Source: Ancylostoma caninum (taxonomy: Eukaryota; Nematoda; Chromadorea; Rhabditida; Ancylostomatidae). Taken from it: a stretch of 64,000 bases of DNA. Of the stretch, positions 48,816 to 60,240 are shown piece after piece; position 1 is the first letter of the stretch; every line of letters begins with the position of its first letter. Where the stretch lies: contig JBAJFG010000079.1 of NCBI GenBank assembly GCA_037903475.1, positions 1,674,001-1,738,000 of the forward strand. The letters run 5' to 3'. The translations under genes were made by a program, and so were the position numbers. The notes below the pieces were generated by a model. It worked only from the letters and a program-made list of their open reading frames with translations. It searched no databases and was not told where the DNA came from.

Positions 48816-50640
48816 TTAAAAGTGGCTCGCAGTATTTTATCTGTTTTCTAGACCGCCAAACGTCTCCTCGCACTATGCTGGTTCTCAACCCCCTCCCAGA
48901 CTTGCTACCGAGAAAAGCAGTCAGGACAAAAGATAAACCCACTCTGAGTCTACGGTTACTGCGGAATAGTCCGCACCATTCGTGACTGTCGTTGCGGACA
49001 AGTGAGAAGTTCCACACTGTTCAATTTTGACGTTATTTACAGTCAATAGCTCACATAATGATACGAAGGGCAAGAAGTCACTTGTTATTGACAAACACTC
49101 GTTCTTGTTATTCATTTCTGGATTCTTTACAGTAATCCAGAACGAACGCCTCAAGCGCTTCTCTCGCCGAGATTTCCGCCTCACATATCAAGATCTTACA
49201 TTTGATTAAAGTCATTTCCACGATGCGCTTCGTTCCTGTGTCTACCAAGCGGTGATATTAAACTTCCTCGACTTTTACTCGCTGAATGCTCTTTGATGCG
49301 TAGGTTGAGCGCTCTGCCGGTTTCCCCTATATACAGCGCGTTAAAATCTAAGCATTCAATTTAATATATTACCCCTACCATTGCACAATCACCTTTCTTT
49401 CCGTGTGGGTATACTATGCAGTGCTCTGATACACATTGTCTATCGTGTATGTATTGTAGAGCTGGTTCCGGATCAATTGCTTTCTGATGTTGTTATTGGG
49501 TATACTTACCAAGACAACATCTATGTGCAGTCCGGCACGGAAAATGCATCTTTGAATAGCCGCGTTAACTTCGTCCGAAATGAAAAGTAAGCAAAGGCTT
49601 CGATGTTTTCGCTCAGATTGCGCTTACGGTCCACAATCTGATGTTTGCGCGACTGTTGTGATACCAAAAAGCCATTGCTGCTGGCTATCTGGGAAGCCAT
49701 TTTTAGATTCGTAACGCATGGAGATTCGTAACGCTCTTCGTCGCCAGTGCACACCATAGCTGCCGTTTTGAACATGTTTCGGATAACGGCACGTTTGGTG
49801 GCCACTGGATGTGCAGATTTGGTATTAACGAGGATATTCTTGGAGCTCTCATTGGGATACCATTTCATCTTGAAAATGCCGTTGGACAACTTCACTCTTG
49901 AGTTGTGGTAAGACAGCCAACCGTCTTTCGGTGTTTCTCGTGTAAATCTGATGTACTGGCACTGCTGGTTGAGGGTCGTGAAACACTCGTCCATCTCGGA
50001 TTGCGTTGACGTCACTATGCAGCAGTCATCGATGTATCGACAGTTCATCTGCGGCATGCGGGCTAGCACCGACTCTTCTATTCTGCTCATGAAGCAAACA
50101 GCGAGAACTAGTGCAAGCCTTTGATCCATGGCGAGACCTCGTGTTTGGGAATAGTAGGTTCCCGACCATTTAACGATGTTACATTTCAAACATTTGTTTT
50201 TTGAGGTTATGATGCGCGCTTTACTGAGCCCATAAGTGTGTATGGTATCAACATGTTTCTCTAACATTTCAGACTTTCGCCTGCTGAGCTTCGCCATTTT
50301 GAACATTAGTGTGAAGAGATATGACGTCGAAGGATTCGATCACACTATTCTGTTCAAAATTTCAAATTCAAAAACCTGAGCTCGTCAGAGAGGATGACGT
50401 CAAATCCCGCATACTTGCATCTGATGTTTTGGAGGTATTGAACAAGTTCAAAAGTCACCTTCACACCAATAGCATAACAGCAGCAGAAAACATCGGTTAC
50501 GGTACGCGCGGCACGGTTGCGCGACGTCTTTCTCGAGGCCGCAGATTTGCCACCACTATTGCCGTCCACTGTGTTAATATATGGACTATGAATATGTAGA
50601 AAATAGACAACATTGAATAGAGATAAGAACCAGTGTTTCA
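48781..50640 (-). mobile_element. Decayed Penelope-like element (RT plus GIY-YIG)
   Basis: On the minus strand, around 50330-50290 reads SFDVISLHTNVQNGEAQQA, a Penelope-type reverse transcriptase block. The main open frame is 50306-49521. It carries the catalytic YIDDC box (CRYIDDCCIV), then FTRETPKDGWL.Y and HPVATKRAVIRNM. Further down, near 49390-49200, a GIY-YIG endonuclease is readable (LYIGETGRALNLRIKEH), then ECLSITSDFL at about 49090. Stops and frameshifts break the protein at several points, so this copy is dead. The minus-strand sequence 48815-48781 carries a hammerhead-like motif. Upstream coding is also detectable to about 50.64 kb. Confidence 0.85.
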
Positions 50641-51165
50641 AACCTAATTTGAAGTGAGACTAGTTCTCAGCTGACGGTTTTAATAGTGGAGCTACTAAAA
50701 ATTGCATTAACTAACTCAAACCCAAATCACTGAAGCCTCAAGACATGTAGTATTACACTCGTTTCTGTAATGATTCTGCATAAGTTTGCTGGTACTGAAA
50801 ACAAGAAGCATTTTCAGTTTTTGACTCTGCAAACTAGTACCCCAAACTTGTACGAACTTGCTAATCACATTGCTTCAGTTTCTCCATCATCTCGAGATCG
50901 TTTCTCAGAACGGGTGCTTTTTAGGTAAATGACGTTAATTTTTCAAATTTTGTGCAAAGGAGTTGCAGTGCCATGCTGGTGGTAAGGTTGCGGGATGGGG
51001 TTGGAAAAAGCAGAAATTATTAAAATGGAAGCGTAAAGCCTAGATGGCAGACCAGGATTGAACATTCCCAGTAAGCTCTCTGCTTTTTTGAAGAGTTTGT
51101 TTGCCGAATTGAAGGCTCAAGACCACAAAATTGTAGCGATCTGTCTGCGCCAGCAGGTATTCTCA
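50598..51165. repeat. Dispersed repeat, copy 1
   Basis: AAAATAGACAACATTGAATA through TGTAGCGATCTGTCTGCG, repeated at 63142-64000. Confidence 0.7.
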
Positions 51166-51429
51166 GAGAATGTGCGGTTGAACCGCGGTACCAATATTTG
51201 GCGTAGCCAACTCTACAGTCAACCAAATAATTGGACGCGCTCGGTGAAGTATCGGTGTGCGGTGAGCCTTTAGAAAGCCCGCTGCCAGTGGCGTGCTGAC
51301 AACGGCAGTAATGCTTACTGGCGATATGTGAATGGAATTTTTGGAATCAATGGAATCAAAATTTAGCTACGGTAGGTGCTTGCTGATAAGACTCGAGAAT
51401 TATAATGGGAGCGAAGATGCTGTTAAAAA

Positions 51430-51670
51430 TGACTACTCGATTATTCGAGTAATCGAATGTTCGAATGAACCCACCTCGAATATTCGAATATTCGAATAAT
51501 AGAATAATTAAGAATGATCGAATATTCGAACATTCGAATAAACGAATATTTGGAAGGCATCGAATATTATAACATTCAAATAATCCGAATATTCTGATTT
51601 TTCGAATATTCGAATGTTTCGAATAAACGAATATTCGAATATTCGAATAATTATTCGAATATTATTCGAT
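51430..51670. repeat. GAATATTCGAATA low-complexity palindromic array
   Basis: Dense repeats of GAATATTC and TTCGAATA with 8-14 bp spacing. Self-complementary at every position. Confidence 0.9.
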
Positions 51671-51702
51671 TCGGTCAACACTCTACTGGGGACCCTCTTT
51701 AG

Positions 51703-51842
51703 CTACATTTATAGTGCATCGGAATCCGATCCGGTCGGATGAAAAAAGTACCTATCGATCCTTATCCGTACCTATCCGCCGAGGATCGATATCTTTTCCT
51801 ATCTGACCAGATCGGACTCCGCTGTACTATAAGTGTAGCTTT
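51703..51842. mobile_element. 140-bp palindromic MITE, copy 2
   Basis: AGCTACATTTATAGTGCATC ... TGTACTATAAGTGTAGCT; directly follows the GAATATTC array. Confidence 0.75.
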
Positions 51843-52025
51843 TGCCTGGGTGCTATCATCGATTCACATGAGTTGTAAAGAATTATAGAAGCTGGAAGTG
51901 ATTTGGAAATGATAACGGCTAAGGTGTATAGACGGGAAAGGGTTGGCCCCATTCGATGCAAGGAAGAGGAACGAATCCGCAACTATAAGAGTGGTGTCCA
52001 GTAGCTGGGAAGATGTCGCATTGCT

Positions 52026-52165
52026 GACGCAGACGCCCGCGTTCTGGGCCTTGTGGCGGTCTCGCGTTCTTTTCATTGAAGATGTACTTGACGCTGACCG
52101 GTGTTTATCGGAAATCCTTTGCAAATGGATGTGTGCATCTGGCTAGCATAAATTGCCCTACTCAG
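52026..52165. mobile_element. GACGCACGCG MITE, right half
   Basis: GTTCTTTTCATTGAAGATGT, CCTTTGCAAATGGATG and AGCATAAATTGCCCT match the right half of 16151-16401. Confidence 0.55.
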
Positions 52166-52334
52166 ACACTTGCTACGGCCGACCCGCCCTACCAGTAGGT
52201 ACTGACTGGCCGAGCGGCTGCTGATCCACGACGCATACCGGCCATGCTGCAGACGATTACCGGCTGGCCGTTCTACCACACCTGCGACTGGCCGGATAAC
52301 AGCTCGATCTACTATGATAACCTTCCGGCCACCC

Positions 52335-52620
52335 CGGTCGGAAGGGTTGGTTGGTGATAGTGGGGAATTGATAAAAGATGAAGACGTCAACCGAGCGGGA
52401 AATGTGAGAAGCACGGATGGGCAAGTGGATGAAGGAGTGGACTCTCAATCATTCATTAATCATAGACAGGTTTGTTCGAATCCCGTCGATGATAGAAAAG
52501 GCTAGCACTACAAAAATACCCATGGACCTTGCAAAAAGCCGTATTTTTCCTATTTCTGATGAAAAGCAACAGATTCGTGTTGCCTTTGTACTCCAATGGA
52601 TCAATATGGAGCCATAGTGG
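52335..52620 (+). mobile_element. tRNA-derived SINE, second family, third copy
   Basis: GGGCAAGTGGATGAAGGAGT at 52415 (A box) and TTTGTTCGAATCCCG at 52471 (B box). It ends in CCAATGGATC-type sequence like the copy at 9255. Confidence 0.55.
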
Positions 52621-52990
52621 CGGTGAATTCACAGCACGAGACATTGTTCAACCGAAAGGGCGAGCTTTGTTTGTCGGTTGTCACGATGAGAGATTGACAC
52701 GTTATCGGCGGCCAAGTGATGGGTAATTGTGAGCAACGCTGCCCTGAGCACTCGAACTGGAGCAAGAATACCTTTACTCTCTCGATCTGGAGCAGTTCCG
52801 ACCGAGCGGAGGCCCATCACCGGCTGGCATCCTCTACCATTATCGGCCGGGCTCCGATCCGGTTGTTCCCCGGCCAGTGATGGTAGAAAGGGCCGTCCGC
52901 AGGAAATTACTGAGATACTTCTCCATGATTTCATGATCACCGACCAATATCACTCATTTTGGCTGGAATGAAAACAACATTTGGTTACCA

Positions 52991-53713
52991 TTAAAAGCAG
53001 CACCCACGAAAAATTTTGTCACTCAGATTTTAGCGCGATCTTGGATTTCTGACTATGGGGAACATGGATAGTGTGGTCAATTTTGTCAGAACTCACGTTA
53101 AAATGGCTCTCGAATACTACCGATTTGCTGCATTATAGCAAGGTAGCCGAGTCACGCTGGTGGGGTAGATCAAGGAATTAGATAACGCTGCCTGTATGGT
53201 GTACGAATTTCTTGGAGCAGCTAGATAATTGACTGATTTTTCAGCTCTTCTGAAGGAGAAGAAGCACGAACGAAAGAGAAATAGAATATTCACCAAAGAG
53301 ATGTTGCTCAACAAAAGAAGCAAAATTTATGGTTATATGTAAATAGCTAACAAACAGAAATTTATATCATAATTGAAAATTTGAAAGTTCTGGGAAAAAG
53401 AAGCGAACGTACGGTCTAATAACAATTGAAAGAGTGTAGATGAGGGAATCAGATCATCATTATGTAAAACTTCTAAAAACGAGCATGGAAAGCAAAAGTT
53501 ATCGTTGGAAAACTGAGTGACTGCGGCAAAGATCAGCTGATTCAGATCCCGCCACATCTCGTCCGCGGATACCCAGATACCAAGTCTAAGTTATATTTTG
53601 GGAACGCTGATGCCTTCAGCGGTGCAACTTCCGTAGAATTACTGCGATTATCGTCCAGACTCCAAAACATTCAAAATTTTGGGCTTGAAGAACATCGTGG
53701 GTGCTGCCTTTAA
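52991..53713. mobile_element. GGCAGCACCC MITE, third copy
   Basis: Ends TTAAAAGCAGCACCCACG and CGTGGGTGCTGCCTTTAA. It directly abuts the MITE starting at 53714. Confidence 0.7.
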
Positions 53714-54288
53714 GGGAATTTATGCTTTATATGCGTGCGTTTGACGCGCACGCGTCTATGTGATGAATGATACGACCTGTTGCTTCGCTGACGCAGCTTA
53801 CACTGCCGCTATGGTCCTCGAGGACTGTAGCACCTTGCGTCGCCGTCGCCGGCGACTGCGAGGTCGATACGCATCGAATGTGGGCGGAGCGGCGGCGGCG
53901 GCCACGGTCGCCGGCGACTGGCGATCGCCAACATCGGCGGCCGCCAGTATTGGCGACTGTGACGTCGGTGCATATCGATTGGTCGCCAACATTGACGATC
54001 GGCGGCCGCCAATGTTGGCGACTGCGGCGCCGGTGCGTATTGATTGTGAGGGGTGCCAACATTGGCGGCCGCCGTCGCCGGCGACGGCGACGCAAGGTGC
54101 TATACTCCTCGAGGAGTATAGCGGCTACCTTAGACGCATGCTTTTACGAGCGGCGGCCGCGCGTTGTTTTCATCGACAATGCGTCTGACGGCCGCGCGTT
54201 GTTTTCATCGACAATGCGTTGAAAGGTCTTCATGGAAAACTCTTCGCAAATGGATGTATGCGTCTGACGCAGCCACTATAAATCATCT
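53714..54288. mobile_element. GACGCACGCG MITE interrupted by another MITE
   Basis: Left GGGAATTTATGCTTTATATG, right CAGCCACTATAAATCATC; shares GGTCTTCATGGAAAA and CGCAAATGGATG with 16151-16401. Split by 53800-54125. Confidence 0.7.
53800..54125. mobile_element. GTCGCC-palindrome MITE, copy 3 (nested)
   Basis: Inverted repeats start GCCGCTATGGTCCTCGAGGA and end CCTCGAGGAGTATAGCGGC; GTAGCACCTTGCGTCGCCGT continues the arm. It is inserted inside the MITE 53714-54288. Confidence 0.75.
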
Positions 54289-54604
54289 TGTTGCAGTAAT
54301 GGAGAGCCAGAAGTCAGAGCACAGAATCAATCAAAGGAAAAATGAGAATTCGCAAGCTATCGTACATAACTTGATGGGCTTAACATGGTTGAGTTGGCGG
54401 CAATGGCTGGTTCTCGAAAATGCTAACAGAAGTCTAACGGTAATTTGCATTTCAAACAACGGCAGCAACCGTAATTGTTACAACAATGAGTAAGCTTGTT
54501 ATCGGCATCGGCGGTTTGGACAACGTTGCCTTTCTGCCCTTTCTTAAAGTATCCCCAGATGTCGCCAGTTGGAAATAAATAAAAATGAACCGGCGATATC
54601 AGAG

Positions 54605-55468
54605 ATAAGGTGGAAATGATGCGTATCGACTGCGGAACAGATGCTGGCCGCCTTCGAGGACGCGTGTGGAAAGATTGGTCTCCAGCTGAATCTGACGAAG
54701 ACGATGTTCATGAAGAACGGATGGGTCCGGGATGCCCCATTCTCGCTCAACGGAACGACCATATCCGAATGCTCCAGCTACGTATACCTAGGTCGGGAAG
54801 TCAACATGATGAACGACCTCGCTCCAGAGCTGGGCAGGAGGAAACGAGCGGCTTGGGGAGCTTACAAGAGCATCGAGGACGTAGTGAAGAAGACGAAGAA
54901 CACCAGGCTCCGTGCCCACCTCTTCAACACAACCGTTCTCCCTGCTTTGACGTACGCCTCGGAAACCTGGGCGTTGCGCAAGCAGGATGAGAATGCGGTC
55001 AGCGTCGTCGAACGCTCCATCGAGAGGGTGATGCTAGGAATAACCCGCCTCACGCAAGTGAGGGCTGGAATACGGAGCTCCACCCTTCGTCAACAATCGA
55101 AGATCAGGGACGCTGCCGCTTACGCCAAGTTGAGTAAGATTAGATGGGCCGGACACGTGATGCGTTTTAACGACAACCGTTGGACAAGAGCCGTCAGCGA
55201 CTGGACTCCACGGGACGTTAAGCGCACGACAGGAAGACCATCGACCCGATGGTCAGACTTCTTCACGAAGTCCTTCAAGGATAGATACGATGCTCTCCGT
55301 GTCCCTCGAACGGACAGAATCAACTGGACAACTCTGGCTCGCGAGAGGGACAAATGGAAGGATTGCTGCCCCTCGGTATACTCGATGATCAACGGGAGTC
55401 AAGGTGATCAAGGTGACCGCAGTAAGAGTGCGCCGGCGCCCAGTAGTGAGAAAACGAAATCGTCCTAG
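54605..55468 (+). mobile_element. RTE-type LINE, 3' part of reverse transcriptase ORF
   Basis: An uninterrupted frame begins in the reverse transcriptase 'AEQML...GKIGLQLN..KT.FMKN' segment and continues to a stop at 55466-55468. Landmarks include YVYLGREV, LTYASETWALRK, RVMLGITRLTQVR, IRWAGHVMRFNDNRWTRA and GRPSTRWSDFF, all typical of the thumb and C-terminal region of RTE-clade LINE proteins common in nematodes. The endonuclease and the YADD catalytic part are missing, so the copy is 5'-truncated as expected from target-primed reverse transcription. The intact frame suggests it is young. The 3' UTR appears to continue to about 55.5 kb. Confidence 0.88.
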
Positions 55469-56109
55469 ATTGGGGAACATTAACCACACAACCAAAGATA
55501 GTTAGAACGACTGCTTATCCTATAGAGTAGATAATGTTAGATTTAGGACTCAAAACCAGGTTTGCTAACTTGGTTTGGCTTGGTGATGCGTTTATGAATC
55601 CTAATCCACCGAGCCATAGGAATCCACCCTAAAGCGCTGAAACGCATTTGTTGCTCAAATGCTGTCCCAGTGATTTTTCTTGATACTACATTCCCACCAA
55701 GTTCGGTTCCTCTTCCTTGCAGCTGAATGGGACCTATCCTTCCTCCCCGTTTATAGCCGTTATCATTTCCATGTCGCATAATTTCTGGCAAGACATGTAA
55801 ATCAATGATAGGGCAGGCAGGGAAAGTTATCCAAACGGCATTTCCTCTTGTTCTTTGTGGTATACATATCCAACCCTGTCACCGTTACAAGCTAGAGTCA
55901 CAAAGGAGACATGCAACCGCCATCAGGTAGCAGGTTGTGACAACGCTCTCTTCGCTCACTTCGCAGAAAAACCCGTGGATAGATTGGGATTTCACCGATT
56001 CATCTTGAGAGAGAAGACTGACTGGTACAGCCAGTGCAGTGTTATGACTTACAATAACGGGCTTACTCTGTACGTGTGTTTGTTTGTTTGTTTGTCAGTA
56101 TGGAACGAA

Positions 56110-56275
56110 ATTGGGGGCGTGCCTTAGAGCGAAGAAAATGCTCTACGTCCACTGTTGCTGTACGAGTGCACCGGCGTCCAGAAGTGGGAACACGCCTGGA
56201 GTCGGGTCCAACGGTCTGATAAGCGTGCCGCAGCGTCCAAAAGTGCGGAAACGCCTGAAAATGTGACAACCGAAG
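56110..56275 (+). repeat. Minisatellite fragment of the Helitron family
   Basis: Two to three inverted copies of the 59-bp unit (CACCGGCGTCCAGAAGTGGG, CGCCTGGAGTCGGGTCCAAC). The ends of the host element are not recognisable. Confidence 0.55.
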
Positions 56276-56579
56276 GAGGAGGGTCGGAGTTCATTACTGA
56301 GAAAATGCCATAAGTCAGCTCCATCTCTGCTCAATCGTTTCGCTTGCGCCTTATATCAATCGTAAGACACTAAATGTCAGAGCTGAGCAGTAAGTAGTTA
56401 GCAATCCGTGTGATTCCCTTACTTCACCTCCGCTCCTGCGCTTTTCTTCTCTCATTTATTCATGAACATCGCACCCTTTTCTTTCATACGTTCGAAATGG
56501 CTCTTATCACTTGACCAGTTATAACAAGCAAAGAGTGATAAACCATTTCCAATAGTTGTTCGAGGTTGAATCGGTTATA

Positions 56580-58089
56580 CAGTGCGTTTCATAAGTATAG
56601 ACGCACCCCAGAAAACACTGGTACACAGTTCCACGTAACATTTCGGAGAAATCCACGAATGCCAATCAAAAATCGTGCAAAAGAACCCTTGTTTCCGTCG
56701 TTTCACTCGAAGTTATAGAAAAAAATTGGTAGATCCAGCACTTCCCTCTCATAGGGACCGTTTCATAAGTACAGACGCACTTCCAAAAACCAACAATTCC
56801 TTAGCGGAAACTTCCTTGCAACTGCAGATTTGTAGTTGATAGGTCTCCGCGATTCCCAAGCAATTCAGAAAACATGGGTTGGCATAGATTTACCCATCCA
56901 TTCCAGCAAATGGCTATCAAAACAGCTCCTAGTACAGGCAATAGCATTTTTCGGGTTTGTTGTGCTGGAAGATGTTTGGTGCAATGAATGTCATCCAGTA
57001 GGATGCTTCGATGTTGCTAGTATTAGAAGACAGATAGTACCGACGGTTAGGTTTTCTCAAAATGCTAATTTGTTGAGTGACTGGTATAGGTCACCCCGGT
57101 TTTTCGATGGAAATTGAAGTTTCTCCTTCTGAGTGCTGCAAGAAAATGTAAGAATTGAACACTAAAAGTGTTCTTGTGATTTTAGGAATTCGATTATGTA
57201 GAAATGGAAATAATATCGAGGATGTGTTATGGGAGGAAACATCACCAACTTTGACAGCGCCTACCTCCAAATGTGCTCGTTCTCAGAGAGTCTGGCTCTC
57301 CTTGTATGTCATCCCGGCGGCGTACATTCATTACAATTCAGTCCAAATGAAGCTTTTCTCATCTTGTAAAATATCAAAAACACCCAACTCGTGTTTTCGA
57401 CATGGCGATCACCACGTTCCTTCAGGAAAAACAGAGCCGTGAAGCTTTTTGGAACGGGATAATCCCAGGTATGAGATGAATTCATCAATGTGCAATGGTG
57501 ATGCAGCGAATAAATGCCTTTTTGACCCATGTACTGCATGACGGAGCCGACGCAACGGCTCAGACACCATTAATGCACATCATGTGCTTCAAGTTCAGGC
57601 AGGGTAAGCGGCGCCGTTTTTGATGCGATGTCTTCTTTTGTATACCAAAATTCTTCCTTCTATTGTAGGACTTATACATATTTGCAGGTGGACCCCGAAG
57701 AATCTCTCCTCTACCCGGAGATCCTGCGATTTCACCAGCGTACTGCATGTAAATATTTTAGCGGCCCCAGTCTCGCTCCAAAACGTTAGGATCCAAGTTG
57801 AAATACAGATTTACGTTGTAGACGCTTATTAGTTCTCATCAAAATATTGAGCCTACTTTTTCCCCTGGAGATAAGATTTATTTGTATTTTCTCATAAACT
57901 GTGTCCATACTTATGAAACGGCGGTGATGTTCCAAATCTATCCCGTATTTCCCATAATCACTAGTGAAACAATGCAATCTTAGGTTTTTTGGCATGCCGA
58001 ATCGATTGAGGTTTCTAACTTTTCTCATGAACCTGTGGTGAACTGGGTTCCGGCGTTTTCTGGGGTGCGTCTATACTTATGAAACGCAA
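56580..58089. mobile_element. Tc1/mariner-like TIR element, 1.5 kb
   Basis: Left end GTGCGTTTCATAAGTATAGA, right end its inverse, within about 40-bp repeats reaching CGTTTTCTGG. A second internal pair (CCGTTTCATAAGTACAGACG at 56758 and its inverse near 57905-57930) resembles the duplicated transposase-binding sites of Tc3-type elements. TA flanks. Several short frames lie inside but I could not identify a DDE transposase. Confidence 0.7.
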
Positions 58090-58256
58090 TATATAGTTGA
58101 GTTAGTTAGAATAGTTTAGCGGAAGATAAAACTGCCCTCAGAAACAAGGTTCACATTCTTGGTAAGTCTAGTTTTACATGAGAGAAAGCAACGGAAAGGA
58201 TGTGGAACATATTATAGCAAAAATGTGGCATAGCTGGTTAGAATGAAAAAGGGATA

Positions 58257-58325
58257 AAGTCGTGCGAGCGAAGCGAGCATTAGGAAAAGTCTGGAAGTCC
58301 GGCATCAGCCGGACGGCCAGACTTG
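58257..58325 (+). mobile_element. Helitron 3' end, opposite orientation
   Basis: Plus strand GTGCGAGCGAAGCGAGCAT, then AGTCTGG-aa-GTCCGGC-atca-GCCGGAC-gg-CCAGACT and TG, followed by T. The end is CTTG instead of CTGG. The rest of the element was not delimited. Confidence 0.5.
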
Positions 58326-58874
58326 TAAAGAGATAACTCGTTTCCAGAACTTAATTCATTGGCAACTCTACCAGAAGGTTCCTTGCTCACTAGTGCTCAT
58401 TCCTTGCTTTTTAGAGCATATCAGCGAATCTCTGTGCGTGTACCAACACTCTCACATTGAATCTCGATACGGCCTGATTCTCACCCGAGTTTGATGACAT
58501 CGTCGGTGTTGTGTTTTGATATTAGTAGAATAGACGAGAAGACGACCAGCCGAGAGTTTGGTAAGTAGAGTAGTGGTGGAAAGAACCGACCATGCTCACG
58601 TAAACAGAACGGACCAAACTTGAACTTGATAAAACGGGGATCTTCTTGGAATGAAATGTTACGAATCTGAAGTTCGGTGGTGATGCATTTGGCAAGAACA
58701 TATGCTTGGCAACACGTTTTACGATTTAAAATTTTGCTTGACGATACGCCTGTTTGGCATTACAAAAGACGACTAAACATGCTGGCGATACATTTTCCGG
58801 GTGTTTGAGGTAATATCGAATTTTCTGCGTGGATGATAGTTCTTTTGGTTGACGATGCGTTTAGCAAGTTTTAG

Positions 58875-59010
58875 CAAGTATGGACCCCCATCGCCCCGCC
58901 CACTTTTTGAATTGGGGGAGCGTGGCACGACGTTCTGCTATAGCAGAACGTGCTGCTCATACCCCCCGACGTACTGCTGTCCGCCGGAATTCTCCAGACG
59001 TGCTGCTGTC
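58875..59010. repeat. G/C-run dispersed repeat, copy 2 (5' part)
   Basis: TATGGACCCCCATCGCCCCG and TAGCAGAACGTGCTGCTCAT match the first half of 22370-22660. Confidence 0.65.
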
Positions 59011-59594
59011 CGCCGGGACCGTAATAACACGTGTATATGTAATTAATCAACATCTTCATTTTCCCTCACCTTCACTTTCATCTTCTAACTTCATTGGAGC
59101 GGCGGTAAGTGTTCACGAGTTCTCATAATAGGGTAATTACTCAAACAATTTCGAGGGCAAATCCCGTTCGGATTGGGATTGCAGATGCGACGCAGAGGCA
59201 GATGTATGTTGGATGTTTTATAACCTACTTCGGAATTGGAAGTGAAATGAGCTCCCATCTCAACGATCTTCTAACTTTGCAAGCTAGTGGAACAGCTAGT
59301 CACTTGGTGGGTTTCTCTATCAGGTATTGGGATCTCCCATTTTTCGCTAATGGTACTGCTACACGATTCTTGTTGAGATCACTGATGGTGTTAAATCGTT
59401 AACGAATAGACCCTGGCAAAAATACCCTTACCAGAAATATTACTATTTCTGGTCACAACAGGTTTAGCGGGGCTAAGTCTGTGTGCGAACACGTTAGCTG
59501 TAGAGCTGTCGGGTACGATTATCCACGCGATTTTTCCTGAAGCAGCGGATCAATTCCAGCTTAAATGTTGTAGTCCTGGACGTCGGGGTAGCAT

Positions 59595-59835
59595 TGAGAG
59601 CACGTGGGGGGGAGTCGGTCGGGGGCACGTGGGGGACGACACGTGGGGGGACGTCGGCCGGGAGGACATGAGGGACGTCTGTGGGGGCACGTGGGGGGAC
59701 GTCTGCTGGAGGCACGTGGGGGGACGTCGGCCATATTTGGGGGGTAAGTGCCCCACGATTTGGGGTCCACCCTCAGGTACAACTGGGGGTGGACCCCTTT
59801 TCTACCTGCAGTCGACCCCCACGAATGTCTGAGAT
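59595..59835. repeat. G/C-run dispersed repeat, copy 3 (3' part)
   Basis: Four to five imperfect GGCACGTGGGGGGACGTC units (about 33 bp), then GGGGTAAGTGCCCCACGATT and ACTGGGGGTGGACCCCTTTT. Many G-runs of four or more, so G-quadruplex formation is conceivable. Confidence 0.65.
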
Positions 59836-60240
59836 GTATTTGGAGAGGCTTGCTTTTCAGTACATTTTGCAGAGCTCATCATTTGGCAATACATTTGAAG
59901 GACTTCGTCTTTGCTTGGGTAGCTGGAAATACTTGGCAAGGTCGTCCGCGAGGTTGCCAAACGAACCTCGCCAAATTTATTGCCACACAACTTCACAACT
60001 TCCGAAAAGTACCACGAGAAGACATCAGCTATTGAGGGACCCTGGCTTGGTTGCCCTAATACGTATTCGTACACGTTGTTCCGGATCAGATACAAAGCTG
60101 CAGCCTCTGGGTTTTCTAGAGTTTGGAAGGACAGTTGCTAAAACAATCTCAATTGATTCCTCAAGCATAACGGCTAGATATTACATCAGCGCTGTACGCC
60201 ACATCAGTGCCTGCTTTCAACCGAGGAATAGTGGTCTGCT

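Larger units (their letters stand above)
58330..60240. other. Repeats only, no gene recognised
   Basis: Besides the dispersed repeats listed, a 203-codon plus frame (59681-60292) begins within the G-rich repeat and shows no family motif. Confidence 0.4.
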
